From positions 1 to 64,000 of the forward strand of contig JAWLAE010000001.1 of NCBI GenBank assembly GCA_041395625.1: a stretch of 64,000 bases of DNA, written 5' to 3'. Positions 48,249 to 56,199 of this stretch are shown in pieces. Position 1 is the first letter of the stretch, and the number at the start of each line of letters is the position of its first letter. The notes beneath the pieces are model-generated. The model ran no database searches, was not told the origin of the DNA, and saw only the letters and a program-made list of their open reading frames with translations. This DNA comes from CADEED01 sp041395625. GTDB lineage: Bacteria; Pseudomonadota; Gammaproteobacteria; Steroidobacterales; Steroidobacteraceae. A program made the position numbers and the translations under genes.

Positions 48249-49604
48249 GTGATCGCCCAGAGCAATCCGAAGTCGTGGCCGCGGCCACCGCTCGCCTGGT
48301 ATACGGTTGGAGTGTTGCTCATCGCGTTCCTGTTCTCGTCGATCGATCGAGTAATCCTCGGTTTGTTAGTGGTGCCGATCAAGCAGGATCTGGGCCTCTC
48401 GGATGCGGCGATGGGTACCTTGCTCGGTATCGCTTTTGCAGCGGCCTTCACCATTACGGGTCTGTTGGTCGGCGTGCTCGCCGATCGCTACTCGCGACGC
48501 GTCATCGTGAGCGTTGCGGTGACAATCTGGAGTCTCGCAACGGCTGCTTGTGGTCTGGCCAACAACTTTGTTCAACTGCTGATCGGGCGCCTGACCGTGG
48601 CGGCCGGAGAATCTGCGTTGTCGCCTGCAGCGTTCTCGATGATTTCGGACTCGTTCCCGCCCAAGCAGCTCGGCCGCGCGCTGGGCGTGTACATGTCTGG
48701 CGCGTTTTTTGGGGCCGGGATCTCGTTTCTGGTTGGCGGCGCCGTGCTCGGCCTCGTCGGCAGCTCCCAGGTCGCCGAATTGCCGCTGCTGGGTGAGGTG
48801 CGGATCTGGCAACTGGCGTTCTTTCTCGTCGGGCTGCCCGGGCTGCTGGTCGGGTTGTTGGCTCTGACGCTCACTGAGCCGGCGCGACGTGGTGTGGCGC
48901 GCCAGCGTCCCAGCGGCACGGAGGTATTCCGGTTCGTACTGGCGCGAAAAAGATTGTCCGGTTGCCACATGGCAGGCTTCGGGATGCTTGCGGTGGTCAT
49001 CGTCGTTGTACTGTCATGGGCGCCGACCATGTTCGTGCGCGCGCACGGCTTGACGTCGTCGCAGGCGGGGCTGCAGCTGGGAGTCATCTTGCTCATATTT
49101 TCTCCCGCCGGGATATTCACGGGCGGTTGGTTGGTTGACACATGGCAGCGAGCGGGCCGCAGCGATGCGCCGCTCCTGGTGGGGATTGTGGCAGCGCTCA
49201 CGACATTGCCATTCGCAATCGTCGCCAATACCACGACGGACGGTCGGCTCGCCCTGTTGTTGCATGGGCCATTCGTGTTCTTCGCCAGCCTGGCAGTGGC
49301 TTGCGGGCCCACCGCCATTCAGCTCGCGGTCCCTAACGAGTTTCGCGCTCAGCTGTCAGCGACCTACTTGATGGCGCTCAATATTCTGACAGCAGCATTC
49401 GGGGCTACTGGCGTGGGCTTTGCGACTGACTACGTCTTCCGGGACGAGCAGGCCATCGGCTATTCGATCGCGTTGGTCATCGGTGTTTGCGCGCCCACCG
49501 CGGCGCTGCTGCTGTGGGCTGGCCGTACGCCGTTTCGTGAGGCACGAGCACGCGAAGCCGAGATACTTCAGGCGGAGGCATCCTTGGCAACCGCGAGTGC
49601 CTGA
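48249..49604 (+). CDS. MFS transporter, spinster/ACS-like
   Basis: A 451-residue permease with about twelve TM helices. The opening WYTVGVLLIAFLFSSIDRVILGLLVVPIKQDLGLSDAAMGTLLG and the loop 2-3 motif GVLADRYSRRVIV are typical of MFS carriers common in catabolic clusters of environmental proteobacteria. It likely transports an organic acid or a pathway intermediate. The start is GTG 48249. It is flanked by the two His-elbow hydrolase-like genes, 30 bp upstream and 3 bp downstream. Confidence 0.88.
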   Translation: MIAQSNPKSWPRPPLAWYTVGVLLIAFLFSSIDRVILGLLVVPIKQDLGLSDAAMGTLLGIAFAAAFTITGLLVGVLADRYSRRVIVSVAVTIWSLATAACGLANNFVQLLIGRLTVAAGESALSPAAFSMISDSFPPKQLGRALGVYMSGAFFGAGISFLVGGAVLGLVGSSQVAELPLLGEVRIWQLAFFLVGLPGLLVGLLALTLTEPARRGVARQRPSGTEVFRFVLARKRLSGCHMAGFGMLAVVIVVVLSWAPTMFVRAHGLTSSQAGLQLGVILLIFSPAGIFTGGWLVDTWQRAGRSDAPLLVGIVAALTTLPFAIVANTTTDGRLALLLHGPFVFFASLAVACGPTAIQLAVPNEFRAQLSATYLMALNILTAAFGATGVGFATDYVFRDEQAIGYSIALVIGVCAPTAALLLWAGRTPFREARAREAEILQAEASLATASA

Positions 49605-49607
49605 AGA

Positions 49608-50393
49608 ATGAAACGCGCCTACGCGGACACGCCTGATGGTCAGGTGCATTATCGGGTTGCCGGCACCGGTCAGCCTATCGTGCTCATGCACTGGGCGCCG
49701 AGCTCTGGTCGTCAGCACGAGCAGCTGCTGCCGCTGCTCGCCGCCCGCGGCTTTCGCGCCTTCGCGCCCGACCTGATGGGTTACGGCGACTCCGACAAGC
49801 CGGACCGGCAGTGGTCGATCGCGGACCACGCGCGCAATCTCGGCGATTTCCTCGACACGCTCGAACTGCCTGCAGTGTTTCTGTATGGCGGACATACCAC
49901 GGCCGCGGTTGCTACCGAGTTCGCAATAATGTCGCCGGCGCGGGTGAAGGCGCTGGTGCTCGACGGCAGTCCTGTGCTGGAGGCAGCCGATCGCGCGTCC
50001 CGTGCAGGCAAATATACCCCGCCCCTCGAACTGGCCGCCGACGGCAATCATATGATCTGGGCGTGGCATCGGTCGCTACGTCACCCGTCCATGCCACTCG
50101 ACGAGGCGTTCGCCGCCAGTATTGATCTGCTCAAGGCCGGCCGGACTTGTCACACCGGTTACGAAGCGGTGTGGGCTTACGACATGGGTGCCCGACTGCC
50201 TCTGCTCGCGCTGCCGGTACTGGCACTAACGACTCCGGCTGACCCACTCGCGGATGCGCATCAGAGCGTGCTCAGGCTGGTCGCTGATTGTCGCGAGTTC
50301 GTCGGGCCGTCGCTCGCGTCGCAAAGCGTCAAAGAACGTGCCGAGATGATGGCGGACGTGCTGTCGAAGTTTTGCGATGCCGTCGCGAGTTAG
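49608..50393 (+). CDS. Alpha/beta-hydrolase-fold protein lacking the catalytic Ser (copy 2)
   Basis: A 261-residue protein starting KRAYADTPDGQVHYRVAGTG, with LMHWAPSSG and PDLMGYGDSDKPD. The nucleophile elbow is LYGGHTTAAVATEFA, so His occupies the nucleophile position, as in the protein at 47433-48218. The canonical C-terminal His is absent; TTPADPLAD may supply the acid. The shared substitution in two paralogues argues against random decay. Reaction unknown. Last gene of the segment starting at 46700. It ends 24 bp from the convergent IclR gene. Confidence 0.8.
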   Translation: MKRAYADTPDGQVHYRVAGTGQPIVLMHWAPSSGRQHEQLLPLLAARGFRAFAPDLMGYGDSDKPDRQWSIADHARNLGDFLDTLELPAVFLYGGHTTAAVATEFAIMSPARVKALVLDGSPVLEAADRASRAGKYTPPLELAADGNHMIWAWHRSLRHPSMPLDEAFAASIDLLKAGRTCHTGYEAVWAYDMGARLPLLALPVLALTTPADPLADAHQSVLRLVADCREFVGPSLASQSVKERAEMMADVLSKFCDAVAS

Positions 50394-50416
50394 CTAATAA
50401 TGTCGGCGAGATACCG

Positions 50417-51199
50417 TTATCGATGCGCCGCAGCGACGCCCGCAGCAGCGTCCTTCAGCACGGGAACGAAGTCTCGAATAGCAGTCGAAGTTGCTACTGC
50501 GGTTTTCGCGTAGCGGATAGTTAGTGCCGCGGGAACGCGAGTACCGGGAATTACCACGGGTACGGAAATGGTGGACGCCTCGGTGCGATGGCGCCGGCGG
50601 TGGTATACCGAGAAGCCTTGCTTCCTGATTGTCATGAGCTGCCGCTCGAGCTCCATGCGTGCTCCGGCATCGGGTAAGGGTTCGAGACCCTCGCGCGCGA
50701 GTTCCTTGAGGGTTTGCTTGAAAAGTGTCCGGTTCATATGCGCCAGGATGCACAGGCCGCTGGCGCTGGAAAGCACCGGAATACGGTAGCCGACGCGAAA
50801 TCGATCCGCCGCGAGCGGACTTTCATGATCGGTATTCTCCTGTACGACGAGGCCGGCGCCAACGAGCGTGCAGAAGGAAACGGGCCAGCGCAGTTTCTGT
50901 GTGACCTGTTCCATAAGCGGACGCATCAGGCTCGGCAAATGTTGACCGTCGGTCAGGCCAGCGCTGAGCAGTGCGACTCTCGGGGCGATCCGGTACCTGT
51001 CACCCGAAGCGTGCTTGTAGACGAATCCCTCCCGCATCAAAGTTGCAAGGATGCGATACACGCTCGCCCGGGGAATCTGCAGGGACTCCTGGAGTTCAGC
51101 CGCAGTCGCACTCGACAGGCGGTTCAGAAACGCGAGCACCGCTAGTCCGCGGGTGAGGGTGTTGACCATCGAGGATGTTGTCGCGATTTCGGCGGGCAT
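50417..51199 (-). CDS. IclR-family transcriptional regulator (copy 2)
   Basis: A 260-residue regulator. The winged helix (NTLTRGLAVLAFLNRLSSATAAELQESLQIPRASVYRILATLMREGF) and effector domain (GYRIPVLSSASGLCILAHMN, VYHRRRHRTEASTISVPVV) closely parallel copy 1 at 39957-40727. It is transcribed divergently from the second TonB receptor, with a copy of the shared operator in the 207-bp gap, so autoregulation plus control of the long operon is likely. ATG 51199 is used; ATG 51169 is a shorter option. Confidence 0.92.
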   Translation of the reverse strand: MPAEIATTSSMVNTLTRGLAVLAFLNRLSSATAAELQESLQIPRASVYRILATLMREGFVYKHASGDRYRIAPRVALLSAGLTDGQHLPSLMRPLMEQVTQKLRWPVSFCTLVGAGLVVQENTDHESPLAADRFRVGYRIPVLSSASGLCILAHMNRTLFKQTLKELAREGLEPLPDAGARMELERQLMTIRKQGFSVYHRRRHRTEASTISVPVVIPGTRVPAALTIRYAKTAVATSTAIRDFVPVLKDAAAGVAAAHR

Positions 51200-51258
51200 T
51201 GTTCAACGGTTCAGTAAGCATAATTCAACTGTGGCAGCAAATCGGCGCGGTTTTCAGC

Positions 51259-51320
51259 TGTCCATTTTTGAGACATGCTGCCGATGTTGCTTGCCGCTCA
51301 TTTTCATGTCGCGCTAGCTT
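51259..51320 (+). promoter_or_regulatory. Operator-like element plus promoter of the second TonB operon
   Basis: TGTCCA-TTTT-TGAGAC (51259-51274) keeps the right arm of the shared operator and a degenerate left arm. After 16 bases comes TTGCCG (51291-51296), then 18 bases, then TAGCTT (51315-51320). It lies 60 bp upstream of the divergent IclR gene and about 90 bp upstream of the receptor start. Confidence 0.58.
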
Positions 51321-51406
51321 GAGCGCGCCGCTACTTGCATGACGACTTGCGTTCGTCAGGAACATAGTGGCGTAGACCGATTGTCAAACTTGAGCATGGA
51401 GTCCGA

Positions 51407-53788
51407 ATGACGGCACTAAAGAGTTACTTCTCTTCGATATCGCTGGCGGTGGCGCTGACAATCGGCGTTGCAGGAGGCGTGGTCACCAGTCCCGTGGTGA
51501 GCGCTCAGAACAGCGCTCCAATACTGGAAGAGGTAACAGTGTCTGCGCGCAAACGCGACGAGTCGCTGCTCGACGTGCCGCTGACGATTTCCGTGCTGAC
51601 GGCCGACGATATCGACAAAAAGGGTGTGCGCGAGCTCGATCAGGTCGTCGATTTCACGCCCGGGTTCTTCTATGGTGGTCCGTCGGTGGGCGCCAATTCG
51701 CGCAACAATCGCCGTCTGCTCATGCGCGGCATGCAGTTCAATACCGACGTGCAGACCAAGCAAGGCGCAACGATGTTCATCGACGGTGCGCCAGTCCTGG
51801 GCGCCGAAGTCGGCCGCCTCAATGGCATCGAACGTATCGAGGTGGTGAAGGGTCCGCAGAGTGCCTATTTCGGCCGAGCTACTTTCGCGGGTGCAATCAA
51901 CGTCATCACGCGCCGTCCCAGCAATGAATGGCAAGGCAGGGTCAGGGTCGAGGCGGGAAGTTTCGGCACCACCGACCTCGTATTGGGTGTCGAGGGGCCG
52001 CTGCTTCAGGACAAACTCAGCTTCCGCTTCGATGCGAGCCAGTACGAGACCGATGGTCAGTATCGCAATGCACTCAATGCCGAGAAGCTGGGCCAACGCG
52101 AGACGCGCGATGTGGCGTTGACGCTGTACGCGACGCCGTTCGAGCGTTTTTCGGCCAAGCTGCGCCTGCACTACTGGGAAGACGACGACGGTGCGCCGGC
52201 GGGCTTCACGTACGCGCGCGGCAATGCGCAGGATGCCTTTAATTGTCGCCTGAGCGGTGCGGCAGGCAGCCCAGGCGTCAATGGCACTAACAACTGGATC
52301 TGTGGAGTGCCACGCTTCCCGACGCCCGCGGAGATCTCGCTCGATACGACGCTGACGCCGGACGTCCTGGCGCGTCTGACCAACTCAGATCCGGCCGGCC
52401 AGTACCTGCTGAGTGGCTCGCTCCTGGACCGCTTTGGGCTCGCACGCGAGGCGTACGAGACGAGCCTTGCGCTCGACTATGAGTTCGCCAACGGTTGGAA
52501 GCTCTCCTCGATCACAGCCAAGCACCAGAACGAGTACCGCTCGCTGGACGATCTCGATCGTCGCGCGACGGCATCACAAGGTCAGCGTTTCAACTGGATA
52601 CTGCTGAGCGATCAGGTGCGCGAAGACTTCAGTCAGGAGCTGCGGCTATCCTCACCCGATGGGGATCAGCTGCATTGGTTGATCGGTCTCAATTACAGTG
52701 ACATCAAGTCGCAGGCGCTGACCAACTCGCGCCTGCTGGGCCCATGGACCACCGGCTCCGGTATCGCTACCAACAAGGTCGAAACGAGCTCGGCATTTGG
52801 CTCGCTGGGCTACGACTTCAGCGATCGCTGGTCGGCGAGTCTCGAAGGGCGCTATCAAGAAGACAAGGTGACTGACGGTGTCGAACGCGGTTCAACGCTG
52901 TCCGGCACGTTCACGAGCTTCACGCCGCGCGCGATCGTGGAGTTCAAGCCGACGCCCAACCAGACGATTTACGCCAGCTACTCGGAAGGCACGCGGCCAG
53001 GTTCCTTCAATGCGAACGTGCCGACGCTGCCGCCGAGTGTACTCGCCTGCCTGCTGCAATCTGCCGCGGGCGATCTGGCGGTGCCCGAAGAGGAGCTGAC
53101 CAACTACGAGCTGGGCTTCAAAGGCCGGCTGTGGAACGGCCGCGCCCAGATGACTGCCGCGGTCTACAGCGCCGAGTGGCGTAAGCAGAACAATCGCGGT
53201 GGCGCGATCTGCCCGTTCCCGAATGGCACGACGCAGACCGTGTTCGTCACCGGCTCGGGCGGATCGACGGACCTGCAGGGTATCGAGCTCGAAGGCAGCC
53301 TGGCCGCCACAGACAACCTCACGCTGGAAGCGAGCTTCGCGCTCAACGATACGAAGATCCTGAAGCGTGACTGCTCCGACTGCATCGGGATCCTGGGGTT
53401 CAGCGAGATAGCAGGGCTCGGCAAGGAATTCTCGCGTACGCCGCGTGTCAGTGGTACTTTTTCGGCTAACTACCAGGGTCGTGTTTCGGAGCGTACGAGC
53501 TGGTTCGTGCGTTCGGACTACATCTTCCGTGCCAGCACCTGGGCCACGGAGGCCAATATCGCCGAGACGGGCGACGTGCATCGGGTAAATCTGCGCACCG
53601 GCTTCGATGTGGACAGTCTTGCGATCGAGTTCTACGCCACCAACCTGTTCAACGACAAGACCTTCACGGGTTTCCAGCGCTTCACCGATGGTGCCACAGC
53701 CCCCAATGCAACGATGTTGACCGCGGGCCTGCCCGACAAGCGTGCCTACTGCGTCCGGGCGACGTATCGCTTCGGGGCCGCGAAGTAA
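51407..53788 (+). CDS. TonB-dependent outer-membrane receptor (copy 2)
   Basis: A 793-residue receptor with a signal peptide (VALTIGVAGGVVTSPVVSAQ), EEVTVSARKRDESLLDVP, a plug (LLMRGMQFNTDVQ, MFIDGAPVLGAE, RIEVVKGPQSAYFGRATFAGAINVIT) and a barrel ending CVRATYRFGAAK. It shares long near-identical stretches with copy 1, including CSDC...SEIAGLGKEFSRTPRVSGT. First gene of an apparent operon of at least seven complete genes, of which the next starts 15 bp downstream. Confidence 0.95.
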   Translation: MTALKSYFSSISLAVALTIGVAGGVVTSPVVSAQNSAPILEEVTVSARKRDESLLDVPLTISVLTADDIDKKGVRELDQVVDFTPGFFYGGPSVGANSRNNRRLLMRGMQFNTDVQTKQGATMFIDGAPVLGAEVGRLNGIERIEVVKGPQSAYFGRATFAGAINVITRRPSNEWQGRVRVEAGSFGTTDLVLGVEGPLLQDKLSFRFDASQYETDGQYRNALNAEKLGQRETRDVALTLYATPFERFSAKLRLHYWEDDDGAPAGFTYARGNAQDAFNCRLSGAAGSPGVNGTNNWICGVPRFPTPAEISLDTTLTPDVLARLTNSDPAGQYLLSGSLLDRFGLAREAYETSLALDYEFANGWKLSSITAKHQNEYRSLDDLDRRATASQGQRFNWILLSDQVREDFSQELRLSSPDGDQLHWLIGLNYSDIKSQALTNSRLLGPWTTGSGIATNKVETSSAFGSLGYDFSDRWSASLEGRYQEDKVTDGVERGSTLSGTFTSFTPRAIVEFKPTPNQTIYASYSEGTRPGSFNANVPTLPPSVLACLLQSAAGDLAVPEEELTNYELGFKGRLWNGRAQMTAAVYSAEWRKQNNRGGAICPFPNGTTQTVFVTGSGGSTDLQGIELEGSLAATDNLTLEASFALNDTKILKRDCSDCIGILGFSEIAGLGKEFSRTPRVSGTFSANYQGRVSERTSWFVRSDYIFRASTWATEANIAETGDVHRVNLRTGFDVDSLAIEFYATNLFNDKTFTGFQRFTDGATAPNATMLTAGLPDKRAYCVRATYRFGAAK

Positions 53789-53803
53789 GACGGAGCCTGC
53801 GCG

Positions 53804-54715
53804 ATGTGGACACCGAAATTGCTGATGATGAACGGCGAGCTGGTGCCGTTTGCGGACGCGAAGCTGCATCCGCTGTCACTCGCCGTGACCTACGCCACCA
53901 CGGTGTTCGAAGGCGTGCGCGCCTATCACATGCCGCAGACCGGGCAGTTCGCGCTGTTCCGGCTTGCGGAGCATGTAAAGCGGCTGCAAGTCGGCATGAA
54001 ACTGCTGCGCATGGATCGTTCGTACGACACGCCATACCTGCTCGAATGTCTCGAGCGTTTGATCCGCGCGAATGAGCCGGACAGCGACGTGTACGTGCGG
54101 CTTCTCGTCTATGTCGAAGGTACTGGGCTGATGGCCACCACCGGTCCCGTCGGGTTCACTGCGGCGGCGATGCCACGGGAGAAACCCAAGTTTGCCGAGA
54201 CCGGCATGAGCCTGGGCGTCAGTTCCTGGAATCGCCTAGAGGACAATGCCAGTCCGCCGCGCATCAAGAGCACGGCCAACTATCACAACGCCCGTCTGGC
54301 AGCTTTGCAGGCGAAGTCCGATGGCTATGACGGCGCACTCATGCTGACTGCTGCCGGCAAGGTGTCCGAGGCGCCGATCGCGTGTTTCTTCATGGTGCGC
54401 GACGGCGTGTTGATCACGCCTAGCAAGTCGAGCGGGATCCTCGAGAGCATCACCCGCGACACGATCATCACGCGCTATCACGAACTCACCGATAAGCAGG
54501 TGGAGGAGCGCGTGATCGACCGCAGCGAACTGTATTTCGCGGACGAGGCGTTTCTGTGCGGTACAGGTCAGGAGATCATTCCGGTCGTCAAGATTGATCA
54601 GTTTGCTGTGGGTGATGGCGGTATCGGGCCTATTACCCGCCAGCTCAGCCGCGACTACTTCGATCTGGTACGTGGCGTTCTCCCGGCGCACCCGGAATGG
54701 CGGACGCTGATCTGA
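53804..54715 (+). CDS. Class IV (fold type IV) PLP aminotransferase, IlvE-like
   Basis: A 303-residue PLP enzyme with the branched-chain-aminotransferase pattern: MNGELVPFADAKLHPLS, TVFEGVRAYHM, VSSWNR, the catalytic Lys in RIKSTANYHNARL, and the phosphate-binding GILESITRDTII and CGTGQEIIPV. E. coli IlvE has GTAAE at the last site. This fold includes branched-chain and R-selective amine transaminases. Its place next to an aldehyde dehydrogenase and hydantoinase genes suggests a catabolic role rather than Val/Leu/Ile synthesis (inference). Confidence 0.88.
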   Translation: MWTPKLLMMNGELVPFADAKLHPLSLAVTYATTVFEGVRAYHMPQTGQFALFRLAEHVKRLQVGMKLLRMDRSYDTPYLLECLERLIRANEPDSDVYVRLLVYVEGTGLMATTGPVGFTAAAMPREKPKFAETGMSLGVSSWNRLEDNASPPRIKSTANYHNARLAALQAKSDGYDGALMLTAAGKVSEAPIACFFMVRDGVLITPSKSSGILESITRDTIITRYHELTDKQVEERVIDRSELYFADEAFLCGTGQEIIPVVKIDQFAVGDGGIGPITRQLSRDYFDLVRGVLPAHPEWRTLI

Positions 54716-54717
54716 AT

Positions 54718-56187
54718 ATGCAGGAGTATCAGCTCTACATCGACGGTCAATGGCGCGATCCTGCTACCGGCCAGTGGCTAGACACGGCCAATCCGTACAC
54801 CGGTGAAGCGTGGGCCAGAATTCCTCGCGCCGGCGCGGCCGACGTAGACCTCGCGGTGGCCGCCGCGCATCGTGCGTTCAAGAGCGGTGCGTGGCCGGCG
54901 CTGACTGCCACGCGTCGTGGGCAGCTGCTGGTAAGGCTGGCGGACATCGTGACGGCCAACGCCGAAGGATTGGCCGCGATCGAGGTGCGAGACAACGGCA
55001 AACTGCTGGCCGAAGTCCTGAATCAGTGCCGCTACCTCGCCGAGTGGTATCGCTACTATGGTGGGCTCGCCGACAAGATCGAAGGCAGCGTGCCGCCGAT
55101 CGACAAGCCGAACGTACTGAATTTCACACGCCATGAGCCGCTCGGCGTTTGCGCCTGCATCACGCCATGGAATTCGCCATTGCTGTTGTTGGCATGGAAG
55201 GCAGCGCCGGCGCTCGCGGCTGGCAATACACTCGTCATCAAGCCTTCCGAGTACACGTCGGCGTCGACGCTGGAGTTCGCACGACTGACGGCGGAAGCCG
55301 GATTTCCGCCGGGCGTGATTAATGTCGTGACGGGGCTCGGGCACGAGGTTGGCGAGCCACTGGTGCGCCATCCGAAAGTCCGCAAAGTCGCGTTCACCGG
55401 CGGCGAGAGCGGCGGGCGCGCCGTGAATGTGGCGGCAGCGCCCGACTTCAAGCGTGTGACTCTCGAGCTCGGCGGCAAGTCGGCGAACATCGTGTTCGAG
55501 GATGCCGACATGGGGCAGGCCGTCAACGGCGCGATCTCCGGTATCTTCGCGGCGAGCGGTCAGACTTGTATCGCGGGCTCCCGATTGCTGTTGCAGGAGT
55601 CGATACACGATGAATTTCTGGCGCGGTTGTTAGAGACCGCGCGATCTGCGAAGCTCGGTGATCCGATGGCAGCCGACACCAACATCGGACCCATCACTAC
55701 CGAGGCACAGTACCGCAAGATTCTGCAGTACATCGAGATTGCCAAAGGCGAAGGGGCGCGCTGTGTGCTGGGCGGCGCACCGGCCGAGCAGGCCGGCCCG
55801 TTGTTCATTCAGCCGACGGTGTTCGCCGACGTCACGCCGCAGATGCGCATCGCGCAGGAAGAAGTGTTTGGCCCGGTGCTATCGGTACTGCGATTCCGGG
55901 ACGAAGCGCAGGCGATCGAAATAGCGAACGACGTCAACTACGGGCTCGCGGCGGGTGTCTGGACCGAGAGTCTGCGCCGTGCGATCCGCATGTCCGAGCA
56001 ACTCGAGGCCGGCACAGTGTGGGTCAATACCTATCGTTCGACCAGCTATACGACGCCGTTTGGCGGCTACAAGGCCAGCGGTATTGGTCGCGAGAACGGT
56101 ATCGAGGCGATCAAGGAATACCTGCAAACCAAGAGTGTCTGGTTCTACTCGGGTGGCGATGTCGCCAATCCGTTCGTCCGGCGTTGA
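54718..56187 (+). CDS. NAD(P)-dependent aldehyde dehydrogenase
   Basis: A 489-residue ALDH with ITPWNSPLLLLAWKAAPALAAGNT, KPSE, FTGGESGGRAV, the catalytic Glu in LELGGKSANIVFEDA, catalytic Cys in ASGQTCIAGSRL and EEVFGPVLSV. It oxidises an aldehyde to a carboxylate. ATG 54718 (MQEYQLYIDGQW) fits the family start; ATG 54697 would overlap the aminotransferase by 19 bp. Preference among aldehydes cannot be read. Confidence 0.93.
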   Translation: MQEYQLYIDGQWRDPATGQWLDTANPYTGEAWARIPRAGAADVDLAVAAAHRAFKSGAWPALTATRRGQLLVRLADIVTANAEGLAAIEVRDNGKLLAEVLNQCRYLAEWYRYYGGLADKIEGSVPPIDKPNVLNFTRHEPLGVCACITPWNSPLLLLAWKAAPALAAGNTLVIKPSEYTSASTLEFARLTAEAGFPPGVINVVTGLGHEVGEPLVRHPKVRKVAFTGGESGGRAVNVAAAPDFKRVTLELGGKSANIVFEDADMGQAVNGAISGIFAASGQTCIAGSRLLLQESIHDEFLARLLETARSAKLGDPMAADTNIGPITTEAQYRKILQYIEIAKGEGARCVLGGAPAEQAGPLFIQPTVFADVTPQMRIAQEEVFGPVLSVLRFRDEAQAIEIANDVNYGLAAGVWTESLRRAIRMSEQLEAGTVWVNTYRSTSYTTPFGGYKASGIGRENGIEAIKEYLQTKSVWFYSGGDVANPFVRR

Positions 56188-56199
56188 GGGAACTCACAG

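Noticed and set aside
53804..54715. Naming the aminotransferase ilvE with a biosynthetic role
   Set aside because: Motifs fit the family, but it lies inside a catabolic operon without any ilv or leu gene. The ThDP enzyme nearby has no regulatory small subunit, so a valine/isoleucine operon is unlikely.
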